Made by a program: the position numbers and the translations under genes. A stretch of DNA of 64,000 bases from Hymenobacter glacieicola (GTDB lineage Bacteria > Bacteroidota > Bacteroidia > Cytophagales > Hymenobacteraceae), in the NCBI RefSeq assembly GCF_014640315.1, contig NZ_BMGS01000001.1:434001-498000 (forward strand). Direction: 5' to 3'. Of this stretch, positions 15,899 through 23,593 are shown one piece after another. The stretch's first letter is position 1. Each line of letters begins with the position of its first letter. The notes under the pieces were generated by a model. The model did not search any database, was not told where the DNA came from, and saw only the letters and a program-made list of their open reading frames with translations.

Positions 15899-16990
15899 TT
15901 ACAGGTCAGCGGCATCATCGTCCTCATCCGTGGAGCGGTCTTCCGGAATAGCGGCCAAAGCAGCTTCCGGCTCACCTTTCACCATAGCCCGGATTTGAGC
16001 TTCGATTTTGTCGGCCAGGTCAGGGTTGTCCTGCAGGATGGTTTTCACTCCTTCGCGGCCCTGGCCCAGGCGGTTGCCATCGTAGGAGAACCAGGAGCCT
16101 GACTTGGCAATGATGCCCATGTCAACGCCCAAGTCCAGAATCTCGCCTACTTTGGAAATGCCTTCGTTGTAGATAATGTCGAACTCAATCACCTTGAAGG
16201 GCGGCGCTACCTTGTTCTTCACCACCTTCACCTTGGTGCGGTTACCCGTCACGTTGTCCTTATCTTCTTTGATCTGGCCGATCCGACGGATGTCGAGGCG
16301 AACCGAAGCGTAGAACTTCAGGGCGTTACCACCGGTAGTCGTTTCGGGCGAGCCGAACATAACCCCGATTTTCTCACGCAGCTGGTTGATGAAGATGCAG
16401 CAGCAGCCGGTTTTGTTGATGGTACCGGTGAGCTTACGCAGCGCCTGCGACATTAAGCGAGCGTGCAGGCCCACCTTGGAGTCACCCATGTCGCCTTCCA
16501 GTTCGCCTTTCGGCACCAGGGCAGCAACGGAGTCAATTACAATGATGTCGATGGCACCCGAGGAAATCAGCTGGTCGGCAATTTCCAGAGCTTGCTCGCC
16601 ATTATCGGGCTGCGCGATGAGCAGGTTTTCGGTGTCGATGCCGAGCTTCTTGGCGTACAGCGGGTCGAAGGCGTGCTCGGCGTCGATGAAGGCCGCAATG
16701 CCACCCTTTTTCTGGGCTTCGGCAATGGCATGCATCGTCAGCGTGGTCTTACCCGACGATTCCGGGCCGTAGATTTCAATTACGCGGCCTTTGGGCAAGC
16801 CACCTACACCCAGGGCAATATCCAAGCCTAGCGAACCGGTGCTGATGACCTCGACGTCCATCACCTTGTTGTCGCTGAGCTTCATTACGGTGCCTTTGCC
16901 GTAGTTCTTGTCTAGCTTATCCAGGGTCAGCTGGAGGGCTTTCATTTTCTCGGCATTGGCGTTGACGGCCTTGTCAGTGGTTGCAGCCAT
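15899..16990 (-). CDS. recA: Recombinase RecA
   Basis: RecA (363 residues) forms ATP-dependent filaments on single-stranded DNA for strand exchange and the SOS response. Walker A is GPESSGKTT (near 75-83), Walker B lies in [13 protein letters not shown], and DNA-binding loop segments include [19 protein letters not shown] and [20 protein letters not shown]. The C-terminus is strongly acidic ([14 protein letters not shown]), as expected. Length is normal. I see no consensus SOS box upstream. A strong hairpin lies at 17045-17072 in the upstream gap. Confidence 0.98.
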   Translation of the reverse strand: MAATTDKAVNANAEKMKALQLTLDKLDKNYGKGTVMKLSDNKVMDVEVISTGSLGLDIALGVGGLPKGRVIEIYGPESSGKTTLTMHAIAEAQKKGGIAAFIDAEHAFDPLYAKKLGIDTENLLIAQPDNGEQALEIADQLISSGAIDIIVIDSVAALVPKGELEGDMGDSKVGLHARLMSQALRKLTGTINKTGCCCIFINQLREKIGVMFGSPETTTGGNALKFYASVRLDIRRIGQIKEDKDNVTGNRTKVKVVKNKVAPPFKVIEFDIIYNEGISKVGEILDLGVDMGIIAKSGSWFSYDGNRLGQGREGVKTILQDNPDLADKIEAQIRAMVKGEPEAALAAIPEDRSTDEDDDAADL

Positions 16991-17044
16991 ACTATAGGAG
17001 GGGTTGTTTGGAAATGCTTAGGTTTGGTGAATGTAGCCCTTTTT

Positions 17045-17072
17045 GGTCGGCTCCCATACGTGGGTAGCCGAC
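17045..17072. other. Hairpin upstream of recA
   Basis: GGTCGGCT-CCCA / TGGG-T-AGCCGACC forms a 12-bp stem with one bulge and a TACG loop. It lies 55 bp upstream of the recA ATG and about 115 bp upstream of the divergent OMP-like gene, with no T-run. It may be an operator or a leader structure. Confidence 0.4.
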
Positions 17073-17185
17073 CGGCTCAGGCTACAGTGCCGGGCCCTTT
17101 TCGGGTCGGCTAGTAGTAACGCGGCTGGGCTATATTTTGTGCCCGCAATGCTAAAAAAATTCGTTGAGTTTAGGATGATTTTCCT

Positions 17186-18352
17186 GTGCTAAAATTTTTG
17201 GGAAACACCCGTTTTTCTACCTTCCTGATACTGACGTTGGTAGCCGGACTCGGTAACATATCCGTGAGCTTGGCTCAGCTCGATAACCGAGCATTCCAGT
17301 ACCCGTTGCCGCTGGGCCCCGCTTACGAGCGGCAGCTGCGCCTAGATGTGCAAGGGTTTTTATTTAATAAGGACAACGAGTACTTCAACAAAATTGATCC
17401 GGGCCTCACGTATTTCGGGGCTCAGCTAGCACCCCGGCTGGTCTATTTTCCATCGGCCAACCTGCGGTTGGAGGCCGGGGTGTTCCTCTGGAAAGATTAC
17501 GGGACTCCCCGGTTTCAGCAAGTACGGCCCCTGTTCACGCTGAAGTACCGGCAGGGCTACCACAACATCCTTTTCGGTAACCTGGAAGGGCATCTGAACC
17601 ACGGCTACATCGAGCCGATGTTTGACTTTGAGCGGGTCATTACCAACCGCTTAGAGGAAGGCGTGCAGTACCTGTACCAAGCCCCTCGCTCCCGCCTGGA
17701 TGCCTGGGTGAATTGGCAGCGGCAGCAGTACCGGTTCAGCAACTTTCAGGAGGAGGTAGCCGGCGGCCTCAGCGCCGAGCACGCCCTGCTCGCTGACTCA
17801 GCCGGCTGGCTGCTGAAGCTGCCGTTTCAGTTCACGGCTACCCACCGCGGCGGCCAGCTGGATACCATTGACAAGCCCCTGCAAACCCTGTTCAACGTAG
17901 CAACCGGGGTGCGAGTCCGCCGAGCGTTGGCTTACCACCTAGTGCAGGCCGCGCATTTCGATGGCTACGTCACGTACTTTACTGATTACTCTTTTACCCG
18001 GGTGCTGCCTTTCGCCCGCGGTACAGGCTTGTACCTGAACGCGGGCCTTGATACGCGCCTCTCCAACCTGCAGCTGGCCTACTGGCAGGGCAGCGGCTAC
18101 ATTTCCCCCATTGGCGGACGGCTCTACCAATCCGTGTCCGTATCCGTGGCGGACCCCGACTACACCGAAAAGCAGCGGCAGCTACTGATTCTGCGGGTGC
18201 TGCGCGACTACCGCCTACCGGGCAATGTTATCCTGACGACGCGTTTCGAGCCGCTCTATGACCTGAACAACGGGCTGTTTGACTTCTCCTTTGCCCTGTA
18301 CCTGAACTTCAACCAAAGCTTCCTGCTCACAACGCTCAAGCGGGAAGACTAG
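17186..18352 (+). CDS. Outer-membrane-like protein of unknown function
   Basis: This 388-residue protein begins at GTG 17186, has a signal peptide (about 30 residues, ending VSLAQ), then alternating amphipathic strands rich in Tyr, Phe and Arg (LRLEAGVFLWKDYGTPRF, TLKYRQGYHNILFGNLEG, FDFSFALYLNFNQSFLL). This is the look of an outer-membrane beta-barrel. I do not recognise a named family. A nearby ATG (17175) is out of frame, so GTG is the best start. It is divergent from recA and has no operon partner. Confidence 0.72.
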   Translation: MLKFLGNTRFSTFLILTLVAGLGNISVSLAQLDNRAFQYPLPLGPAYERQLRLDVQGFLFNKDNEYFNKIDPGLTYFGAQLAPRLVYFPSANLRLEAGVFLWKDYGTPRFQQVRPLFTLKYRQGYHNILFGNLEGHLNHGYIEPMFDFERVITNRLEEGVQYLYQAPRSRLDAWVNWQRQQYRFSNFQEEVAGGLSAEHALLADSAGWLLKLPFQFTATHRGGQLDTIDKPLQTLFNVATGVRVRRALAYHLVQAAHFDGYVTYFTDYSFTRVLPFARGTGLYLNAGLDTRLSNLQLAYWQGSGYISPIGGRLYQSVSVSVADPDYTEKQRQLLILRVLRDYRLPGNVILTTRFEPLYDLNNGLFDFSFALYLNFNQSFLLTTLKRED

Positions 18353-18409
18353 CTGAACCGCTGAACAAGTTGAGCCCAACTACCGCCGTCAGCTTCCGGC
18401 CTTATTACT

Positions 18410-18985
18410 TTACTCGCGCCTGAGGTGGTAGTACCGAATATCGGAGGGCGCCAAGGACCGCAACGGCCAGGGCCGGGGGCGCGGGGCCAACTGCTGAAAC
18501 CCTACGGCCTCGGCCACGGCGCAGCTGCGGGGGTTATTGGTGCGGCAGCGGATAAGCAGCCGAGCCGCCCGCAGGGAGCCAAAGCCGAATTCCACGACCG
18601 TTGCCAGCGCCTCACGGGCGTAGCCGTGGCCTTCGGCGGCGGCGGCGAGGTAGTAGCCAATTTCCAGCGTGACGGGAGCGGTCCAGTTGGGTTTTAAGCT
18701 AATGTCGCCCAGGTACTGACCGGTAGTGGTGTGCCAGATGCCCAGCACGTAGAGGCGGCCGGCAGCCCAGTCCTGCCGGAACTGCGCCAGCACCTGCTCG
18801 GCATCGGCGGGCGTTTGCACGCTGGCCTCGCGGGCCGGAAAGGCCGGCCGCAGGCGGAGCCTGTTGTCCTGAATTAGGTGGAAAAAGTCCGCAGCATCGG
18901 CGGGGAGGTAGGGGCGCAGCGTTAGTCGCGCTGCCAGTAAGGGCGCGCCGGCAGGGCTGGGCAGGGGCGGGGCAGCGTCGTACAT
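18410..18985 (-). CDS. GNAT acetyltransferase, RimJ/RimL type
   Basis: This 191-residue protein fits the GNAT fold. LLAARLTLRPYLPADAADFF is strand 1-helix 1, GQYLGDISLKPNW and ATLEIGYYL-like strands lie centrally (TLEIGYYLAAAAEGHGYARE contains a degenerate acetyl-CoA loop), and ARLLIRCRTNNPRSCAVAEAVGF is the usual C-terminal block. The pattern is that of ribosomal-protein-type N-acetyltransferases, but the substrate cannot be told. ATG 18985 is used; the frame continues to 19039 without similarity to the family. Confidence 0.85.
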   Translation of the reverse strand: MYDAAPPLPSPAGAPLLAARLTLRPYLPADAADFFHLIQDNRLRLRPAFPAREASVQTPADAEQVLAQFRQDWAAGRLYVLGIWHTTTGQYLGDISLKPNWTAPVTLEIGYYLAAAAEGHGYAREALATVVEFGFGSLRAARLLIRCRTNNPRSCAVAEAVGFQQLAPRPRPWPLRSLAPSDIRYYHLRRE

Positions 18986-19179
18986 GATTTGGGGCAATAC
19001 GGCCGGAAGCAATACGACGGACAGCCTAGCAAAGGCCAAACTACCCCCGCTTGCGAACTGGCCACGGTAACCCCAGGGCCTGTCTGTCGTTCAAAATGCA
19101 ACCTAACTGCCTGCAAATGAACTACTGCAGCTCAGGCAGGTACCTGCATTCTATTTTTCAACCTTTTCATCTTCTCTCT

Positions 19180-20064
19180 ATGTTAGGCAGACTCGCAAAT
19201 AAGGTAGCCATTGTAACGGGCGGCGGCGCGGGCATCGGCGAAGCCATCAGCAAGAAATTTGCCCGCGAGGGCGCGGCCGTTGTGGTAGTAGGCCTCGGCG
19301 ACGACCCGGTGCGCGACGTGGTGGACGAAATCCTGGCCGAAGGTGGCCGGGCCATTGGCTACCTTGGCGACATTTCCTACGAAGAAACCGCCAAATCCTG
19401 CGTGAAAGCGGCCGTGGAGGAGTTTGGCAAGCTGGACATTCTAATCAACAACGCTGGCGCCTTTCCTACCGTCTCCACCATCGACAAGTACCCCACGGAG
19501 GCCTTCGAGTACATGATTAAGAATAATATTTATTCCAATTTCATGATGACCCGGGCGGCCATTCCCTACCTCCAAAAGACTCACGGTACTATCGTGTCGG
19601 CGGGTTCGGAGGCGGGGCACATGGGCGAGCCTCAGAACACACCTTACGGCGGCACCAAGGGCTTTGTGCACGCTTTCCAGCGGGGCGTGGCCGTTGAGCA
19701 AGCCAAGTTTGGGGTGCGCTCCAACATTGTGGGCCCCGGTCCCATTGACACGGCCTGGACCCACAAGGAAACCGGCCCGATGAACGCCAAAATGGAGAAG
19801 CTAACAGTGCAGGGCGTACCCCTCGGCCGCCGCGGCACCCCTGAGGAAGTGGCCAACGTGTACCTGTTCCTGGCCTCCGATGAAGCCAGCTTCGTAACCG
19901 GCGCTACCTACTATGTCGATGGAGGCGTTACGATTTCCAAAGGCCCGCACGGCGACGAGGTGCCCAGCCACTTAAAGCAAGAACCGGCCGGTGAGCTTAA
20001 CCTCAAGCACTCGAAAGACGGCAACACCAAAGTTCGGAAGGAAGCAATGGCCTCGATGACCTGA
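19180..20064 (+). CDS. SDR family oxidoreductase
   Basis: This 294-residue classical short-chain dehydrogenase/reductase has the NAD(P) motif TGGGAGIGEA near residues 12-21, an acidic strand end, NNAG at about 90, a Ser (SAGSEAG) and YGGTK in place of YxxxK (Tyr and Lys of the catalytic site present). The FVTGATYYVDGG block is near the end. A hydrophilic Lys-rich tail of about 40 residues follows, longer than usual. The substrate is unknown. The start is at ATG 19180, and the 43 residues upstream in frame are not SDR-like. A family B repeat begins at the stop codon. Confidence 0.9.
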   Translation: MLGRLANKVAIVTGGGAGIGEAISKKFAREGAAVVVVGLGDDPVRDVVDEILAEGGRAIGYLGDISYEETAKSCVKAAVEEFGKLDILINNAGAFPTVSTIDKYPTEAFEYMIKNNIYSNFMMTRAAIPYLQKTHGTIVSAGSEAGHMGEPQNTPYGGTKGFVHAFQRGVAVEQAKFGVRSNIVGPGPIDTAWTHKETGPMNAKMEKLTVQGVPLGRRGTPEEVANVYLFLASDEASFVTGATYYVDGGVTISKGPHGDEVPSHLKQEPAGELNLKHSKDGNTKVRKEAMASMT

Positions 20065-20110
20065 ATCACGGATTGAGACGGATTTGTCGGATTACACGGA
20101 TTCCGTTCTA
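20062..20110 (-). repeat. AATCCGT array, family B copy 1
   Basis: Four CGGATT units begin at 20069, 20079, 20088 and 20097 (spacing 10, 9, 9) directly after the SDR stop codon. The 3' end GGATTCCGTTCT is complementary to the start of the copy at 20220. Confidence 0.8.
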
Positions 20111-20145
20111 CCATCTTCATTTACAGCAGTAGTTGCCCGCTAAAC

Positions 20146-20179
20146 AAAAAAGACGTTCCCGTCAAGGAGCGTCTTTTTT
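20146..20179. terminator. Terminator between two family B copies
   Basis: AAAAAAGACG (20146-20155) pairs with CGTCTTTTTT (20170-20179). It can serve the SDR gene and the convergent hypothetical gene. Confidence 0.82.
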
Positions 20180-20219
20180 GTTTTTGTGATACAGGCCTAG
20201 CTACAGCCTGAAAGAAAGC

Positions 20220-20261
20220 AGAACGGAATCCGCGTAATCCGAAAAATCCGTGCTATTACTA
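20220..20261 (+). repeat. AATCCGT array, family B copy 2
   Basis: AATCCG units begin at 20227, 20236 and 20245 (spacing 9, 9). The array abuts the stop codon of the leftward gene at 20259 and forms an inverted pair with copy 1 around the terminator. Confidence 0.8.
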
Positions 20262-20699
20262 TTTCTGCAGCTCAGCGCCTACGCCCGAGCGGGATTGGGG
20301 CGGGCTGCCCAGGGCGTGCTGGTTGCGCATGACGTTTACCTGGCGGGCGGCTTCATTGAAATACTCTAGCCGGCGAATCAGCATTTCCTTGGTGAGCAAA
20401 CGGCCTTCCGGCGTGCGCATCATGGCTTTCTTGTCGGCCAGAATGTGCTGCATGAGGGCTTCCGTGCCGGCTTCGTTCTGGCGGAACTGGGTGTAGAACT
20501 CGCGCAGGCGCTCCAAGGCGCTTTCCGTAGTCAGGCGAAACTGGCCGCCGCCCTGGTTCAGCACCTCGCTCAGCACGTAGACCTCCAGCGGCAACGAGGT
20601 GCCAAGCGCCGTCGGGCGAATATCCAGGCCAGCCTCCAGGCCGCTCAAAATGATTTCGAGGTTGCGCTCAAATTGCTGGTAGTACCCGGCTGCTTCCAT
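20259..20699 (-). CDS. Hypothetical helical protein, MoxR neighbour
   Basis: This 146-residue soluble protein is mostly alpha-helical by its pattern (QFERNLEIILSGLEAGLDI, SALERLREFYTQFRQNEAGT, LTKEMLIRRLEYFNEAARQV). I do not recognise a domain. It has a good ATG at 20699 and follows the MoxR gene in the same direction after 100 bp that contain a hairpin, so it may be expressed with it. The C-terminal 20 residues are low complexity. It could be a regulator or adaptor of the ATPase, but nothing in the sequence proves it. Confidence 0.68.
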   Translation of the reverse strand: MEAAGYYQQFERNLEIILSGLEAGLDIRPTALGTSLPLEVYVLSEVLNQGGGQFRLTTESALERLREFYTQFRQNEAGTEALMQHILADKKAMMRTPEGRLLTKEMLIRRLEYFNEAARQVNVMRNQHALGSPPQSRSGVGAELQK

Positions 20700-20769
20700 T
20701 TCTGTGAGAATTAATAAGTAGTGAAAGAAGAATTAACGCTCCCCGCTTCATGTGCTGAAAGCATAACCC

Positions 20770-20798
20770 TTACTTGCTACTTCTTAAGTAGTAAGTAA
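20770..20798. repeat. Hairpin behind the moxR stop codon
   Basis: TTACTTGCTACTT (20770-20782) faces AAGTAGTAAGTAA (20786-20798) with one mismatch and a 3-nt loop. A related AAGTAGTGAAAGAAG lies at 20715. It has the degenerate AGTAGTAA unit style of the other intergenic arrays. Confidence 0.6.
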
Positions 20799-21761
20799 TC
20801 AAAGGAGTTCTTTTACGATCTGCTCAACGGTAACGCCTTCGGCCTCGGCTTTGAAGTTGCGCACCAAGCGGTGGCGTAGGATGGGCAGGGCTACGGCTTT
20901 CACGTCCTCAATGTCGGGGGAGTATTTGCCGTGGAGCAGGGCGTGGCACTTGGCGCCAACAATCAGGTGCTGGGAGGCCCGGGGGCCGGCGCCCCACTCC
21001 AGCAACTGCGAAGCCCGCGCCGCCGCCCGGCCCGTGTTCGGGCGGGTTTTGTGCACCAGACTCACGGCGTACTCCACCACGTTGTCGGCTACGGGTACGC
21101 GCCGCACCAGCTGCTGGTAGGCCTGAATTTCGGCAGCGTGCAGAATTTTGCTGACCGTGGGCTTGGTGTCGGAAGTCGTGTTTTTTACGATCTGCAGCTC
21201 GGCCTCATAACTGGGGTAGCCCAACTCAATGTTGAACATAAAGCGGTCCAGCTGGGCTTCGGGCAAGGGGTAGGTGCCTTCCTGCTCAATGGGGTTCTGG
21301 GTGGCCAGCACGAAGAACGGGCGTTGCAGCGGGTAGCGCTTACCGGCTACCGTTACGGCGTATTCCTGCATGCTTTCCAGCAGAGCCGCTTGGGTTTTGG
21401 GTGGCGTCCGGTTGATTTCGTCGGCCAGTACGATGTTGGCGAAGATAGGCCCCGGCACAAAGTGGAAGTCGCGCTGCTGGTTGAGCGTTTCCGAGCCCAC
21501 AATGTCGGAAGGCATTAGGTCCGGCGTAAACTGCACCCGGTTAAAGGAGAGGTCCAGCGAATCGGCAATGGTTTGGATGAGCAGGGTTTTGGCCAGGCCC
21601 GGCACGCCCACCAGCAGGCAGTGACCCTGGGAGAAAACTGCCGTCAGCACCAGCTCTACTACCTCTTCCTGCCCGATAATGACCTTGCCGATTTCCTGGC
21701 GCAGCTTCTGGTAGGACCGGGCCAGCGCGTCGGCGGCTTCTTTATCGGAGGCGAATGTCAT
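20799..21761 (-). CDS. MoxR-type AAA ATPase
   Basis: This 320-residue MoxR/RavA-like ATPase has Walker A GVPGLAKT (52-59), Walker B LADEINRTPPKTQAALLESM, sensor 1 region FFVLATQNPIEQEGTYPLPE and the arginine-finger segment EAQLDRFMF. The C-terminal lid is intact. MoxR proteins act as chaperone-like ATPases with VWA-domain partners. In many Bacteroidota the gene sits beside DUF58 and bat genes; here no such partner follows, and batD stands alone 31 kb away in this window. The start ATG 21761 is followed by a family D repeat upstream. Confidence 0.93.
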   Translation of the reverse strand: MTFASDKEAADALARSYQKLRQEIGKVIIGQEEVVELVLTAVFSQGHCLLVGVPGLAKTLLIQTIADSLDLSFNRVQFTPDLMPSDIVGSETLNQQRDFHFVPGPIFANIVLADEINRTPPKTQAALLESMQEYAVTVAGKRYPLQRPFFVLATQNPIEQEGTYPLPEAQLDRFMFNIELGYPSYEAELQIVKNTTSDTKPTVSKILHAAEIQAYQQLVRRVPVADNVVEYAVSLVHKTRPNTGRAAARASQLLEWGAGPRASQHLIVGAKCHALLHGKYSPDIEDVKAVALPILRHRLVRNFKAEAEGVTVEQIVKELL

Positions 21762-21773
21762 ATGGGAAAAGAA

Positions 21774-21876
21774 ACTAGAAGTCAGAAGTTAGGAGCCAGA
21801 ATAAAATACGAGCCAGAAGCCAGGAGTTAGAGAATAATAATTCTCGCTCCTGGCTTCTCACTTCTAGCTTCTACAG
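21774..21876. repeat. Inverted 8-bp-unit array, family D copy 2
   Basis: The left part (21774-21838) has units such as CTAGAAGT, CAGAAGTT and AGGAGCCA. The right part (21837-21876) is their approximate complement (CGCTCCTGGCTTCTCACTTC). It fills the gap between the PPIase and moxR genes. Confidence 0.7.
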
Positions 21877-23259
21877 GGAAGAGTTTAGCAGCTGGCAGCC
21901 GGAATACTCCGGATCAACTTCGAGGTACACCGTGCCGCGGTTCTGGGCAAACCAGGCGTCCAGGGCTTTGTTTTTCTTTTCGTTGAGGGCCGCGGCGGCA
22001 ATCTTCTGGTAGTCGTCGGTGAGGTTGGCCTGATGCGGGGGCGTGTTCGATTTCAGCCACAGAATCCGCACGGCTTCCTTGCCATCGTCGGTACGGTAGG
22101 GCAGGGGCGGCGTGATGCTACCCACCTTCATCGTGTCAATGGTGAAGAAGATGGCCGGGTCAACCTGGTCCAGGGGCAAGTAGGTGCTGGCGTCGCGGCG
22201 GTTCTGGAGCAGGCCCCCGTTGCCGCTGGTCAGCTTGTCGTCGGAGTGGTCCTTGGCGGCTTTGGCGAAGGTGATGGTGTCGCCGAGAATACGGCGGCGC
22301 AATTTGGCCAGCTCCTGGGCCGCTTCGTTGGTGTCGGCGGCGCCGGTTTCAGGCTTGAGCAGGATGTGCCGGGTGCTGAACGAGTCACCCTTGCGCTCAA
22401 TCAGCTGAATCAGGTGAAAGCCGAACTGCGACTCCACGATGGGCGACAAGCCGCCGGGTTCCAGGCGCAAGGCCGCGGCTTCGTATTCGGGCACCAGCTC
22501 CCGGCGCTTAAAGAAGCCGAGGTAGCCGCCTTCGACCGCCGAGCCGGGGTCCTGGGAGAATTGCTTGGCCAGGGTAGCAAAGTCCTCACCGGCCACAATG
22601 CGGGCGCGCAGCTCATTAAGCTTGGCTTGGGCTTGCTGCTTGGCTTTGGAATTGGTTTTCGCCAGCTTCACAATCTGGCCTATCTCTACTTCCGTGGAGT
22701 AATAAGGAAGGCTGTCCTTGGGCATGCGGCTGAAAAACTGGCGTACCTCCCGCGGCGTTACCGACACTTTGCCGGCAATCTGCTCCTGCATTTTCTGCTG
22801 GATCAATTGCTCCCTTACCTGCGTGCGCAGCTCTTCCTTGAGCTGCTTCACGGGCTTATTGTAGTACTCTTCGAGCTTTTTCTCCGAGCCGATCTGCTGA
22901 ATGAAGTAGGCCATCCGACGGTCCAGCTCGCCTTTCACCTGCGCGTCTTCCACCACCACCGAGTCGGTTTCGGCTTTGGCCAGCAGCAGCTTGTTCAGGG
23001 CCAGGCTCTGCAGAATGCGGCATTTGGTATCCGGCGGCAGGGGCTTGCCTTCGGCGCGGGCTTCTTCCTGCGCGTAAATGGCGTCGAGGTCGGAGCGGAG
23101 CACAATCTGGTTATCGACTTTAGCAATGATGCCGTCTACTACGCGTAGTCCTACCGGGCGGCCGATGCCCAATTGGGCGTAGCTGGCCGTAGCAGAAGCG
23201 GCTAGCAGGGCCGCGCTGAGCAGCGCCTTCCGGGCCGATACTTGCAAAAAATGAATCAT
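21871..23259 (-). CDS. SurA-like peptidylprolyl isomerase
   Basis: This 462-residue periplasmic chaperone/isomerase has a signal peptide (ASYAQ cleavage near 29) and an N-terminal SurA-type helical domain (DGIIAKVDNQIVLRSDLDAI, about 40-175). Two parvulin domains follow: one near 185-290 (GEDFATLAKQFSQDPGSAVE, GGYLGFFKRRELVPEYEAAA) and one near 297-400 (STRHILLKP and TFAKAAKDHSDDKLTSGNGG). SurA helps outer-membrane proteins fold. The gene reads in the same direction as the larger PPIase upstream, separated by a family A palindrome; moxR lies downstream. Confidence 0.93.
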   Translation of the reverse strand: MIHFLQVSARKALLSAALLAASATASYAQLGIGRPVGLRVVDGIIAKVDNQIVLRSDLDAIYAQEEARAEGKPLPPDTKCRILQSLALNKLLLAKAETDSVVVEDAQVKGELDRRMAYFIQQIGSEKKLEEYYNKPVKQLKEELRTQVREQLIQQKMQEQIAGKVSVTPREVRQFFSRMPKDSLPYYSTEVEIGQIVKLAKTNSKAKQQAQAKLNELRARIVAGEDFATLAKQFSQDPGSAVEGGYLGFFKRRELVPEYEAAALRLEPGGLSPIVESQFGFHLIQLIERKGDSFSTRHILLKPETGAADTNEAAQELAKLRRRILGDTITFAKAAKDHSDDKLTSGNGGLLQNRRDASTYLPLDQVDPAIFFTIDTMKVGSITPPLPYRTDDGKEAVRILWLKSNTPPHQANLTDDYQKIAAAALNEKKNKALDAWFAQNRGTVYLEVDPEYSGCQLLNSSL

Positions 23260-23473
23260 GGAGTAGTTCCGTAATGCCCCGGGCGTAACCTAACGCACTC
23301 AAAGGCCAGACAGCAGGCAAAACGCCAAAAGCCGCCCGTAAATTTCATCATAAATCCTTTCTCCGGCAAAAACAACGCGTAGGCCCTTTTCGTGCGGCCA
23401 CAACCCAGAGAGCGGGCTTTGGCTGCGGAGGTTGCATAAGGGGCAGTGCCCTTAGCTTAAGTGCCTAAAAAAC

Positions 23474-23573
23474 GTCATCCTGAATCGAGCCGAGGACCTT
23501 CTCACGTTAGAACGAGCCGTTGCTACGATACTCGTTCCGATGCGGGAAAGTCCTCGGCTCGATTCAGGATGAC
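23474..23573. repeat. Long palindrome, family A copy 2
   Basis: The left arm 23474-23500 (starts GTCATCCTGAATCGAGCCGA) pairs with 23548-23573 almost perfectly. A second hairpin (GAACGAG/CTCGTTC, 23510-23516 with 23531-23537) sits in the loop. The remaining DNA from 23260 to 23473 shows no gene. Confidence 0.85.
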
Positions 23574-23593
23574 TTCTTGGCGGGCGGTAGGCC

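Noticed and set aside
22033..23148. 371-residue rightward frame opposite the SurA-like gene
   Set aside because: Antisense shadow; the composition is that of a reversed coding strand and no start signal or family is visible.
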